DNA of 64,000 nucleotides. It comes from Chenopodium formosanum. Its lineage: Eukaryota > Streptophyta > Magnoliopsida > Caryophyllales > Amaranthaceae. The translations under genes were made by a program, and so were the position numbers. The stretch covers positions 21,346,001 through 21,410,000 of the forward strand of contig CM044877.1 in the NCBI GenBank assembly GCA_024500155.1, written 5' to 3'. The notes beneath the pieces were generated by a model. That model worked only from the letters and a program-made list of their open reading frames with translations. It was not told the origin of the DNA and searched no databases. Of the stretch, positions 34,223 to 46,313 are shown piece by piece (the stretch's first letter is position 1; each line of letters opens with the position of its first letter).

Positions 34223-35488
34223 AATCATATATTCTATTCAAAATAAAATTCTTTAAAATATAATTATTAATCCTAATCCCATTAGAATTTAAAAGAACCT
34301 TCTACATATTCTAGAAGATTAAAATCAATCCTAATAACTTTAGGAATAATAATTAATAGGCCCTCCTCTAGATCATTGGGCCACATATAAAATTCATTTT
34401 AGGCCAAATTAATTTAATTCATAACTTCCTCATTATTCATCGGAATTGGTCTTATAATATATCGTTGGAAAGCTCTTTTCGAGCCCAATCCAACTAAACT
34501 ATTATTGGACCCTTATCATGGACAAAACTAAATTGGACTTGCTATTTTCATAAATAGTGTAAGAAGAAATTTTTTCAAAAACAGAAAGAAAGATATTTTA
34601 ATAAAAACATCAACATCACTGGACTTATCATACTTTTACTTCGTTCGATAATCAAATGACGTGAAATATATTCATTATGGGTTTGGTTTTAGGGAGACAC
34701 ATTTGGGTGTCTAAACCATGTCACCAACTCAACTCCTTAATATCCTACATCACCCACGCAACCAACAATTACACTATACTCGATTAGATCCCATGTCATG
34801 CACGATTTTCCACTCTTTATTACGGTGTATAAATTTAAAATTATATTTAAATATAATAAACAATTTGGTGTAAAATAAATTTCTTATTTTATAATCAACC
34901 AATTTAAAATATTTTTTTGTTATCATTTACGACTGCATATTTTATTTTATATCCAATCTTAATTATATTTTGTACACTAATGGCATATTATTCTTTATTT
35001 TATGTTTGAAAATTTGTCATTTACTAGTTAATTTAGCTTGAAAGATACATATTCATGATTTTTTTTATAAATAATCACTATACATTTAAAAGTAATTAAT
35101 TATAAAGCAATTTAAATAAAGATATGGTTAGATATCTAAGTTGGTAAATATATTATTTTGTTATTATTTTTCTTAATTTTAGAAGAAAATATTTGCATAT
35201 ATTCTCTATCAATTTTTTCAATTATTTTTAAAAAAATATACTGAGGACACATCATAAGATGATACATGTCATTGTTGGTGTATCTTTTACTATAAAGTTA
35301 TTGATTAATGAATGATGATGTCTCAACTAAATTATTTTATATTTATTTTTTTAAAATATGGATGAAGAGGTTTGAACACTAAACCTTTTAGATGAAAAGT
35401 CATTGGTTAACCATCTAAAAAATTGTCACTTATGTTATCATCTTGCACACAAATGAATTTTATACTACAAAAGTAATAGAATCACATA

Positions 35489-35579
35489 CTACCTCCGTTA
35501 CATATTAGTTGCAACTTTGGGGTATTATTTGTGAGACATAAAATATTCCAAAGTTGCAACTAATATGTAACGGAGGTAG
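35489..35579. mobile_element. Stowaway-like MITE
   Basis: A 91-bp near-perfect inverted repeat with ends CTACCTCCGTTACATATTAG and a loop of about 20 bases, flanked by TA on both sides. The same family recurs at 60570. Confidence 0.85.
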
Positions 35580-35667
35580 TATAAACTAATAAACGTCTTT
35601 TAAAAAATTAACAGTTGCATAACTACAAAAAGTAGTAACCCGAGGCAACGCCCGGATTATACACTAG

Positions 35668-35968
35668 TTAGTATTAAAGAGTGAAATTGAATAAATAAAA
35701 AAACAATTGCACATGATAATCATCGTTCAATTGGATTATGAAGCACTCAATAATCCTAGTTCGGCCATGTTTGCAAATTTTCTTGAATTAGATAAATAGT
35801 AAGTAACATCTAAGAAGTCAAATTTATTCTTAATTCATAGAACATGAATTAATAGTATATGATTGAAATAAACAAATTAGGGTTTTAAATTGCCTTTAAA
35901 ACAAATTAGGGTTTTAAATTAATGAAGGGATGATATTTAAATTAAAAAAACAATTAATTTATAATTAC
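35668..35968. other. AT-rich spacer
   Basis: No gene. AACAAATTAGGGTTTTAAATT is present twice in close tandem (35875 and 35901). Confidence 0.5.
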
Positions 35969-37891
35969 TCTAGAGAATATTTCAAGCATTATCCCAAATT
36001 TGAACCCCACTGTGATCATACACTTAAGCATGGTGGCGTCCAGAGGGAAGGAAGCTAGAGCAAAAGAGTCGCCAACAAGTTTAAGGAACTGCCCACAGGG
36101 TGAAGGTTACACCCCTTAACAATCCAAGAGATCGTTAACTCCAATAGGTCTGGAACCAAGACTGGAAGTTCGGGGATGAAGGTACAAATCCAATCTAAAA
36201 GAGAAAGAACCTGCCCTAAAAATAGGCCTCTACTTTATTCTTCTCGTATTCATGTGCGCTTTCTGACTAACATGCAATCAATAGGTTTACCCTAAACCTG
36301 TTTAATCTATGTTAGTTGAATATTAATGCACAAACAAAACTATCATTGGGGATCACTTGAATTATAATCAAATTAACCATAAACAAGATTATTCATTATC
36401 TTATTAAGCGTGATTACAAGTACAAATTTCCTTTAAACATGCATAAAAGGCGTGATCAAGAAATAACAATATAAATCAAACATAATAAAAAACAATCATA
36501 ATTAAAATAATCATGTTAACAATAAAGCATAATATTAATAGCAAATTCTAGGCATGATACTAACAAGATTAATAACAAACCCTAGCATGTCACTAAACAT
36601 TAAAGATCAAAGCTTTAGCCCTAACATGATACTAACATGATATTAGGAAAGAAATAGGAAGCATCATAGAAATCATAATTGATATAGGGAACTTATTCTT
36701 TACCCTAAACATCATACTAAGAAAAGCATCTTAACATGATATTAGGAATCAAAATAAAAACCTAAGCATGATTTCTATATCATAACATCAATTAAACAAT
36801 TAAAGCACTTACTTGGATGAATCGAATCTCTTTCTTTCACGTATAGGGAAAAGGAAACTTCGAACTTGGCTAGGTATGTCTAGATCTAATGTGTGAGGAA
36901 TTGTATTTGTAAAAGGCTAGGCTAGAAAGAGGGAGAGAGAATCAAGAAATTCTTATGAGAGTTGATGATAAAAAACGGAAGTTTAAGGACGCTATTTATA
37001 ATGAAAATAACCCGGAATAGATAAAAAGAATTGGAGTTCAAAAGGGAATAAAACACGACGTTGTCGCTGCAATAGCCTCTGTCGCCGCGCGACAGAGTGC
37101 AGCGACACGCGACAAGCTTGTCGCCCGGCGCTGCAAAACGGTTTTTTGCGGATTTAGTTTTTATCATATCTTTTGATCTAGAAGTCCAAGTAAGGAATAT
37201 AATATGTTGTTGGAAATGTCTTGAAGTCTACTTTCTAAAAAAATTAGAATCAGATTAAAATCTTTTGAAGATAAAAAGATATGACCGAATAGTGGAAGGG
37301 TGACAGTTTTGGATAGAGTTTCGTATCTCATTCATATCTTTTTCGTTATAGCTCGGAATTAATATTATAATATATCATTGGAAAGATAATTTCAAGATCT
37401 ATCCAACCATATTAAATTTGGATAAATATTATGAGGCACGAAAATAATATCTGAACATATTCCACTTCATACAAAACAAGGATTCTCAAAAGGAGTAATT
37501 TTATTCAATTTCAAACTCTTTAAAACATAATTATCAATCCTAACTCCATTAGGATTTAAGAGAACCTTCTAGAGTATTCTATAAGACTATAATCAATCCT
37601 AGCAGCTTTAGAAATGATAATAAATAATAGGTCCTCCTCTAGATCATTGGGCCACATATAAAAACCAAACCGGGCCCAGTTTAATATTTTAGCCATAATT
37701 TCCTCATTATTCATTAGAATTGGGCTTATAATATATCGTTGGAAAGGTTTTTTCATTCCCTATCCAACTACCCTATTATTGGACCCTTTTCATGGACCAC
37801 ACTAAATTGGAATGCACGTTTTTTATAAATAGGGTAAGAAAAGAAATATTTTTAAAAACAGAAAGAATAGATACTTTAATAAAAACATCCT

Positions 37892-39903
37892 TGTAGACAC
37901 CCATTTGTGTCTCCCCAAAACCAAACCCAGTGATGAGTACCTTTCATGTAAAATCATAATCGAATGAAGTGAAAGTGTGGAAAGTAGTGTTGTGGATAGT
38001 TTTAATTTCTTTTCTCTTCTCTCTGTTTTTGAAAACTTATTTTAAGAAAACAGTCAATCCAGTTTGGTTGGTCTATGATATCGGTCCAATAGTAGTGTAG
38101 TTGGAAGGGGCTTGACAAGAGCTTTCCAACGATATATTATAAGCCCAATTCCGATGAATATTGAGGAAGTTATGGTCAATTTACTAAACTGGGCCTAGTT
38201 TGAGCCTAATATGCGGCCCAATGATCTAGGGGAGGGCCTAATATGATTTATCATTCCTAATGCAATTAGGAAAGGTTTTAGTCTTCTAGATTCTTCTAGA
38301 AGGTTCTTTTCATTCCTAATTCAATTAGCATTGATAAATTGACTTTTGTTGACTTTTCAGAGTTTTAATTGAAGTCAAAGAGCATTTTTGAGGAAAGATA
38401 CGATTTTATCCTCCTGTACGGAAAAATTTATCAGATTTTAGAAAACGCGTCAAAAACAGGATTAGCGCCTGGCGCTAGCATTGGCGCCTGGCGCCAATAA
38501 GCCAGTGTTGGCGCCAGCTCTGTTTTAGGTGCGCCAATGCTCTGTTTTGATATTTTATCTTTTTGGCTGATTTTCTCTATAAATAACGTATTAAAAACTC
38601 CGTTTTCATACACCTACAACCAGTTTTCATTCATCAATTTTCTCATTCTCTTTAATCATTCACCATCTCTCTCTCTCTCTCATTTCTAAACTAGCTTTTT
38701 AAATACAAAATTCCGCATTCATTAGATCTAGAAACACCTAGCCTTATTCGAAGTCGCCTTTGCCCTAGACGTGAAAGATTTAATTTCTGAGGGTTTGGTC
38801 CAAAATCTCTATTTCAATTATTTAATTTAATTGTTTTGTTTATTATTTTTCTTGAAGTTACTAACGCGTGTATTTTGTTATTAGAAATAAATACGAGACA
38901 TCCAAGTAAGTGCTTTAATTGCTTTATTGATATTATGATATAGAAATCATGCTTAGATTGTTATTTTGATTCCTAGTATCATGTTAGGATGTTTTCCTTA
39001 ATTTGATGTTTAGGGTAACAACAATAAATTTCTAGTATCATGTCTAGGGTAACTTTAATATTAAGTATGATTAAAAGTATGATGCCTTTTAAGTTCTTCC
39101 TAATATTTATGATTGTTAGTATTATGTTATGGTTAAAGCTTTGATTTTTATTGCTTAGTGACATGCTAGGGTTTGTTATTAATCTTGTTATATCATGCCT
39201 AGGATCTTGCTATTTTTATTATGCTTCAACATGATTTATGATTATTTTTATAATTGCTTTGATTATGATTATAATTTTATTATCGCTATAATTATTAGTA
39301 TTATGATTAATATGATTGTTATTATGATGATTATTGTTTTGATGATTATAATTATTATTATTTTGATTATTATTATGTTGCTTGATTATATTTATTGTTA
39401 TTGCTTGATCACGCTTTTTATGCATGTTTAAAGGGAATTGGTACTTGTAATCACGCTTAATAAGATAATTAATAATCTTGTTTAGGGTTAATATGATTAT
39501 AATTCAAGTGATCGCCAATAATAGATTTATTTGTGCATTAAATTTAACCAACATAGATAAACAGGTTTAGGGTTAAACCTATTGATTGCATGTTAGTCAG
39601 AAAGCGCACATGAATACGATTAGAATAAAGTAGAGGCCTATTATTAGGGTAGGTTCAATCTCTTTTGGGTTGAATTTGTACCTTCATCCCCGAACCCTTA
39701 TTTGGTTCTAGACCTTATGGAGTTGACGATCTCTTGGATCGTTAAGGGGTGTAACCTTAACCCTGTGAACGGTTTACAAGTTCCTAAAACTTGTTGGCGA
39801 CTCTTTTGCTCTATCTTCTTCCCTTTTGGACGCCACCGTACTTTAGTGTATGATCACAGTGGTGTTCAAGCTAGGGGATTAACGCTTGAAATTATTCCCT
39901 ACA
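37892..39903 (+). mobile_element. Solo Tat LTR (copy I) inside LTR H, TSD ATCCT
   Basis: It is 2012 bp, TGTAGACACCC to TTCCCTACA, with ATCCT at 37887-37891 and 39904-39908. It is in opposite orientation to its host LTR, so the pair could form a very long hairpin if transcribed. TATA box at 38578. Confidence 0.9.
38463..38498. repeat. Two adjacent exact palindromes in LTR I
   Basis: TAGCGCCTGGCGCTA (38463-38477) and ATTGGCGCCTGGCGCCAAT (38480-38498) are perfect dyads around the same GCCTGGC core. A third imperfect unit, GTTGGCGCCAGC, follows near 38517. Confidence 0.9.
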
Positions 39904-40011
39904 ATCCTCATCACTAGACTTTTAACACTTTCGCTTTGTTCGATAATCCAATGACATGAAAGGTATTCATCACTGGGTTCGGTTTTGGGGAGACACATTT
40001 GGGTGTCTACA

Positions 40012-40279
40012 GAAATATAGATTAGGGATATGTTTTAGATTAATGAAAGAAGAGATTTTATTGATAAAACTAATATATTATCTCAATTGAATCTTCAAAG
40101 ATATTGAATAATGTTTTCCCCAAATTACAATTTGTTTCAAGCGATGAATGAAAATAAGCAAAGAAAGAGGTAGGTGGAATGAGAGAGCAAGAAGGATGGA
40201 AACTAAAAAAATTGTGAGAAAAATAAAATAAATGGGGTTAATTAAGTGTTTTTTCTAATAAATATGTGTGTGTGTGTGT
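40012..40279. other. AT-rich spacer with no recognised gene
   Basis: Only short chance frames are present; a TG microsatellite (40265-40279) leads into the next repeat block. Confidence 0.5.
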
Positions 40280-41150
<871 letters not shown>

Positions 41151-42244
41151 ACTCCTAACGCTGCTTCATTTTCTTTCTCTCTCTTCATTATATTTTCTCT
41201 CTCCTCTAAATTCTTTATATTGATTTCTCCGATCTTTTGCAAATTCTCACGTCGAAGGCAAATTAAAGGTTTGGTAAGTTTATTTATTTTCATTTTTGTT
41301 GTTTTCTTTGATTCAATTCGATTTTGAAACAAGCTTTTTGCGAATTTCATTGCGAAAGTTTGGGTTTCCCAATTATTTGTTTGAGTATTTAATTTGTGAT
41401 TAATTTGAATTCGTTTTTTGTTTATTCTATTTTCGATTCAATTGAGATTTACATTCAATTAGTTATTGCGTTTTTTTTAATCAATTAGTATAACAATTAG
41501 GGTTTAAATTAATATTTTCCTTTTGTTATTCACCAATTAGTGTTTATATTCAGTTGGTTGTTGCATTTTAACCAATTATCGTTTGAATTTATGCCTTAAT
41601 TAGTTTGTAAATTTTGTTATTCAGTTAGGGTTTGTAATTTTATTCAATTTGGATTATTTGATTGTGACTATCAATTTTGAGTAATTTTTATACTTCGAGT
41701 GTTTAATATATATTCATCTTGATATAGAGAAGTTGGTGCAGAAGTGGAGGATCGAGTTAGGAGCTTAGAGGAAGGTTCTGTAATGGATGTTGTGATTTAT
41801 CTACTCCATGGGTCGTTGCCCCCGAAGTTACATGTTTCGTTTTTTTAGTTTCTTGGTTGATTTTTATGGTTAGATTGCTCCATATATATTGAAATGTATT
41901 GATGAACTACTGATGTTAACTTTGGTTGAAATTTATTGATGTATGGGATTGATTGTACTTTCTGGTTCTGCATTGTGCCATGCACTCATGCTGCGTTGCT
42001 ACTAGTTACATAAAATCATCTTACTAGCTCAATGTATGTGTATGTGTGCACTTGTGTGTGTGGGTGTGTGTGTGTGTGCGCGCGCGTGCGAGGTCCTACC
42101 AAGGCTGGAGGCCCTACTAAGCTTACAATTGTTGCTGTACAGGTCCAGCTGCACAATCGTGTGTGTGTTTGTGTGCAAGTGCTAGGCATGTATATTTATG
42201 CTTTGTAATACTCTTTTCTGTAACCCTGTACTTTCTTTTGGTAG
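41151..42244 (+). other. Leader-like and intron-like sequence before the P450 fragment
   Basis: C/T-rich leader-like sequence (41151-41275) is followed by a possible splice donor (GGTAAGTTT at 41272) and a long T-rich stretch. A short exon-like piece lies near 41725-41790. A GT/GC dinucleotide tract is at 42050-42090. None of it is assigned to a known gene. Confidence 0.35.
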
Positions 42245-42650
42245 TTGACAATGATTATCCAAGAGACGCTTCGTCTCTACCCACCAGCAATATTTTCTGT
42301 AAGAACAGCACAACAAGATGCCAGGCTGAAAGACATTCAAGTTCCAAAAGGACTCGACTTTCAAGTTCCAATAGCTATGTTGCAACAGAATCCAAATCTA
42401 TGGGGGCAGACGCGAAAGAATTTCACCCTGAAAGATTTGCAAATGGAATTGCAGCAGCATGCAAAGTCCCACAAGCTTACATACCTTTTGGGTACGGAGG
42501 TCGTGTATGTCTTGGCAAAATTTCGTTATGATGGAGCTCAAAGTGTTTTTATCTCTCATTTTGTCCAAGTTCAGCTTTTCGCTTTCACCGGGTTATCAAT
42601 TATCAGCACAGCCCTGCATTTAGACTAGTAATAGATCTCGGGTTATATAT
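42245..42650 (+). pseudogene. Cytochrome P450 last-exon fragment (CYP714/CYP72-clan-like), frameshifted
   Basis: After an acceptor-like GTAG the frame reads LTMIIQETLRLYPP, the K-helix ExxR motif, then VPKGLDFQVPIAMLQQNP. One base shift later comes FHPERFANGI and IPFGYGGRVCLG, the heme-binding loop with its Cys ligand. After another shift NFVMMELKVFLSLILSKF, and after a third HSPAFRLVIDLG. Order and wording fit the CYP72 clan, probably CYP714-like, which oxidises hormones such as gibberellins. The three frameshifts, together with the absence of the N-terminal 350 or so residues, make it a dead fragment. Confidence 0.8.
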
Positions 42651-42654
42651 ATGT

Positions 42655-42669
42655 GAGTGTGAGTGTGTG

Positions 42670-42705
<36 letters not shown>

Positions 42706-42735
42706 TGTGGTATATGTGTGCACTCGTGTGTGTGT
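42655..42735. repeat. (GT)n microsatellite
   Basis: A long GT tract with a few TTTG interruptions. Confidence 0.9.
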
Positions 42736-43108
42736 TTGTGTGCAATTGTTAGGTATTATTGCAGATCGATGAGGGTAATAAAATGTTGTGCTTTGGCTAT
42801 TTAGGTGAACTGCATTTCTGCAACATGCTCATCACATTTTGAGTTATTTTGTCTACTTTTAAGTTATGTTGCTTCACTTTAATGAATATACGAGCAATCG
42901 AGATTGTAGAATTTGAATTTCTTTTTGGTGGAATATTATCTTATAGGTTTATCAATCTATCTATTTGAGCTGCTTGAAATGATATAGATTTCTTAACCCC
43001 TTATGAGTTTGCTACGTATATTGTATAGACATTTTAATTTACTTTTCATATTTTTTTATTTACTTTTCATATGTTAAATATTTTTTTTTCGAATGTTAAA
43101 TATATACT

Positions 43109-43179
43109 AGCCTACTAGCTCAATTGGTAGAGCATTGTGCACTTGCACAAAAGATGTGGGTTCAAATCCCACAAAGGTT
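43109..43179 (+). repeat. tRNA-like element, copy 1
   Basis: A cloverleaf can be drawn: acceptor AGCCTAC with AAAGGTT (partly paired), D-arm GCTC...GAGC, anticodon stem TTGTG/CACAA with the six-base loop CACTTG, T-arm GTGGG TTCAAAT CCCAC. Polymerase III A-box (TAGCTCAATTGG) and B-box (GGTTCAAATCC) are intact. The six-base loop and the lack of U33 argue against a decoding tRNA. Confidence 0.7.
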
Positions 43180-43249
43180 TATTCACTTTTGAGAATTTTT
43201 TATTTACTTTTGAGTCATTTTGTTTTACTTTGAAGGTTTATTATACACT

Positions 43250-43320
43250 AGCCTACTAGCTCAACAGGTAGAGCATTGTGCAAAAGCACAAAAAATGTAG
43301 ATTCGAATCCCACGTAGGTT
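43250..43320 (+). repeat. tRNA-like element, copy 2
   Basis: The acceptor stem AGCCTAC/GTAGGTT pairs at all seven positions (one G-T). D-arm GCTC/GAGC, anticodon stem TTGTG/CACAA with loop CAAAAG, and TTCGAAT T-loop. It starts 141 bases after copy 1, in the same orientation. Confidence 0.7.
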
Positions 43321-43670
43321 CATTCATTAGACATAACTATTTTTTTTATTCAATCTACTTTTATGATTTTTTTTTAATTTACTTTTAGAATATTTTGATT
43401 CGACTTCTTTTTTTTTAAAAAAAAAAGAATATTTTGATTCAATTTTCTTTAAAGTCGATTTTATTTACTTATAGTCTTTTCTATTTACTATAGAGACCAC
43501 GAAACTATTTTTTATTCTCTACTTTTGAGATCTTTTTATTTACTATTAGAATTTGAATTTAGACATTTTTATTTTCTTTATTTTCTTTTTTATTTACTTT
43601 AGAGACCATAAAAACTATTTATTTTATTCACTCTACTTTTGAAATTTTTTAATATATATGGGAGGGATCC

Positions 43671-43770
43671 GGTAAGAACCCATCCTTATATAAAAACCTT
43701 AGTTATATAATAACCAATCTCATCCGTAGGATTAGGTTAATATAGACGGTAAAGATTAAAACAAAAACTC
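43671..43770 (+). repeat. Interspersed repeat terminus (copy 1)
   Basis: GGGAGGGATCCGGTAAGAACC followed by CTTATATAAAAACC and AACCAATCTCATCCG. A related, inverted copy lies at 56010-56135. Together they bracket the gene-fragment region. The type of element is not clear. Confidence 0.5.
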
Positions 43771-44939
43771 TCCCTCATACCCCTAACCCACCGTCTAAAA
43801 TTTTCTCTCTCCTCAAACTTTCAAACCTCTTTATTTTCTCTCTCCTCACATCCCAAAATCTAACGCAATTTGCTACATAATCTGGACCGCACCCGCCATG
43901 GGAGAGTGCAAGTCCACCACTTTTACAAGACCAAGGAGGTTCCACCTCAAAACCATATGGCAATGAGGAGAGTAGCATCTTAGCCTTATATAGTGGTGGT
44001 AACTCTTGAATTCTTTCAATGTGGGATTTCATTACCACTACACTCCCCCTTTAGTGTTTAGTGTTTTTAGTGTGGGACAAGAGAATGCTCACATGTGGGT
44101 TGTTCATGGGCTCAACAATATTCAAGTCGATGTCTGCGATTTTGCGATTTTTGATCTTTACAATTTTGCTTTTTGTGATTTCAATGAATTTCGCATGAGT
44201 TTAAGTCGATTTTTATTTTTCTGATTTGTTTCATTAAATTTCAGCAAGAACAAATTGAAGAAAAAGAATTGAGTGGATGGAGGAGAAGAAAAAAAAAACG
44301 TACAAAAATTAGCGCCAAATGTAAAGGTAATTGATAATTTGACAAGTTTGAAAAATTTCACGAATTTATATGGCTTTTTCGTTTGATTTTTGCTAAATTA
44401 AAAACCAACCTTATCAAATTTGAAGCAACTGTTTATGTTTGTGTTCTAATAATCTGTATCTATGCTCTTAAAATTTGGAATTTATGTCTAATTTATTAAA
44501 AAATTATAACCTGAAGTATGATTAACATGTTAAATTATGATAATTTATGCTTTTTGTAATTTAGAAATTGGAATTATGTTATAAAGATTAACTGTTATGT
44601 TCTAAAATTAGTAGTATTATGCTCTAAAGGATATGTCCAAATACATTGATGATGTCAAAAATCAATGATTAGTTTTGACCTGGAACTAAAGAATATCATG
44701 AGGCTCCACAACCCTGCTGATAGAGTGTTTGTTGATTCTGGGAGTAAATATGACTTAGTTAACAGAAGGTGGTACTAGCATTTGGTGAGCTTGATGGTCA
44801 TTTAGAAAAAATATATGGCATCTACAAAATTATTGTAAGCTAAAAGAGGAGGCGATTTTTAATATATATTCAAATTGAAAATCAGCAACAAGGTATATGT
44901 GTCTTCACCTATATTAGCTTTACTTTAAATCTTCATCGG
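43771..44939. other. Unassigned, partly exon-like sequence
   Basis: C/T-rich sequence at 43771-43860 and short frames are present but no family is recognisable. Near 44430-44640 the words TATGTTCTAAA and TATGCTCTAAA appear, the reverse complement of the minisatellite unit that follows. A frame with LHNPADRVFVDSGSKYDL near 44702-44756 may be a gene fragment I cannot name. Confidence 0.35.
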
Positions 44940-45870
44940 GAAAAAATTTAGAGCCAAGGAAAAAAAAATTAGAACATAGAGAAAAAATTAGAGCATAGAA
45001 AAAAAAATTTAGAACATTTGTTTAGAGAAAAAAGGTTAGAACATAGGAGAAAAAATTTAGAACATATTACAAAAAAAAATTTGGAACATAGGATATAGAA
45101 CGTAGAAAAAAAAATTAGAACATAGACAGAAAATTTAGAACATATGGTTAAAAAAAAGTTTAGAACATAAGTGGAAAATTTTAAAATATAAGAAAAAATT
45201 TAAAATATAAGAAAAAATTTAGAACATAGACATTAAATTTAGAACATAGGGTAAAAAAAGTTTAGAACATAGGAAAAAAGTTTAGAACATAAGCAGAAAA
45301 ATTTAGAACATAGGAAAAAAGTTTAGAACATAAGCAGAAAAATTTAGAACATAGGCGGAAAAATTTAGAACATAAGAAAAAAATTTAGAACATAGGCGGA
45401 AAAATTTAGAACATATGCGGAAAATTTAGAACATAGACTAAATTAGGTAGAAATATTTAGAACAAGGCAGATTAATTTTAGAATAAAATAAAAAAATTGG
45501 ATCATAGGGAAAAAAAATTTAGAACATAGAAAAAAATCAAAACATTAGAAAAAATTTAGAATATACAAAAAGGTTTAGAACATAACAAAAAAAAATTTAG
45601 AACATAGGAATACAAAAAAAATTAGAACATACAAAAATAAAATGAATATTTAGCTTAGAAATTAGAATGTAGAAAAAAAAAAAGTTTAGAATAGAAGTAG
45701 GAATTTAAAATATAGGCTACAAAAAATTAGAACTTAGGGTAAAAAAATCAGAACATATGTTTTAAACATAAGAAATAAAATTTTGAGCATAGGGAAAATA
45801 AATTAGAATATAGGTTTTAGAACATATGAAAAATATGTGGAACATAGGATGAAAAAACTTAGAATATAGG
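44940..45870. repeat. TTTAGAACATA minisatellite
   Basis: Some 40 units of the form AAAAAATTTAGAACATAGG, about 18-25 bases long with variable A runs. The block is strongly strand-asymmetric (purine-rich on the plus strand). A second block of the same word lies at 46880-47215. Confidence 0.85.
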
Positions 45871-45941
45871 GTTATTGTAATGGTTAAATTTCAGGTTTGA
45901 TTACACTATTAATTTATTTATTTAATTGATGGGTATGCTTA

Positions 45942-46012
45942 AACCTATTAGCTCAAGTGGTAGAGCACTATGCAAATGCATAGAGGATGTAGGTTCGATT
46001 CCTACATAGGTT
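45942..46012 (+). repeat. tRNA-like element, copy 3
   Basis: The acceptor AACCTAT/ATAGGTT pairs at 7 of 7 positions. D-arm GCTC/GAGC, anticodon stem CTATG/CATAG with loop CAAATG, T-arm GTAGG TTCGATT CCTAC. Stems differ in sequence from the other copies yet remain paired, which indicates compensatory change. Confidence 0.75.
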
Positions 46013-46243
46013 ATCTCTAAAAATAACTTTAAAAAAAAAATCTAATTAGCACTAAGTTATACATGACATGTTTGTGTGAGGATATGAGAAGACAGGTGTG
46101 TATTCGGTATGATCCGGATACCAATCTTTTTTCCTTTTTATAGGAACATGTCTGTTGGTTGACTTGATTCGATCAATGTATTCGAACAACTATGCTACAA
46201 CGAAACTCTTATACAAAACTCCCGTCTCCATATTACACGAATG

Positions 46244-46313
46244 AACCTACGTGGGATTCGAACCCACATTTTTGTGCATTTGCACAATGCTCTACCCGTT
46301 GAGCTAGTAGGCT
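46244..46313 (-). repeat. tRNA-like element, copy 4
   Basis: On the minus strand, acceptor AGCCTAC/GTAGGTT, D-arm GCTC/GAGC, anticodon stem TTGTG/CACAA with loop CAAATG, T-arm GTGGG TTCGAAT CCCAC. All stems pair. Confidence 0.75.

Larger units (their letters stand above)
30474..34715 (-). mobile_element. Solo Tat LTR (copy F), TSD CCATG, with two nested insertions
   Basis: It runs from TGTAGGGAATATTTC to GGGTGTCTAAA (terminal A instead of C) with CCATG at 30469-30473 and 34716-34720. Removing LTR G and the MITE leaves about 1.83 kb, the family length. The palindromic block lies at 33469-33605 and has several units of CAGGCGACAGGTGTYAGC. Confidence 0.85.
30359..35667 (+). mobile_element. Helitron-like element enlarged by nested LTRs
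   Basis: The left end is TCTTCTATACTAATATATT after an A. The right end has a bulged hairpin (CCGAGGC/GCCCGG with AAC loop), eight bases, CTAG, then T. Without its insertions the element would be about 1.06 kb and non-autonomous. It contains solo LTR F with LTR G and a MITE inside it, and a Stowaway MITE at 35489. Confidence 0.55.
35969..40011 (-). mobile_element. Tat LTR (copy H), interrupted by an inverted copy
   Basis: The left terminus is mutated (TCTAGAGAATATTTC instead of TGTAGGGAATATTTC) and the right end is GGGTGTCTACA. The LTR without copy I is about 2.03 kb. It has no convincing target-site duplication (ATTAC against GAAAT). The palindromic block (37057-37142) includes CTCTGTCGCCGCGCGACAG and CGACAAGCTTGTCG. 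Confidence 0.8.
43020..43660. repeat. T-rich degenerate repeats (TTTATTTACTTTTGA)
   Basis: The word TATTTACTTTTRA and variants recur about a dozen times at irregular spacing, around and between two tRNA-like copies. No gene is seen. Confidence 0.6.

Noticed and set aside
39195..39431. Hydrophobic Ile-rich ORF
   Set aside because: It is a translation of AT-rich LTR sequence present, with stops, in the other LTR copies.
42245..42650. Functional cytochrome P450 gene
   Set aside because: Three frame changes within 400 bases and no upstream exons were found.
43109..43320. Functional tRNA genes
   Set aside because: The anticodon loop has six bases and lacks U33, so no anticodon can be assigned, although the promoter boxes are good.
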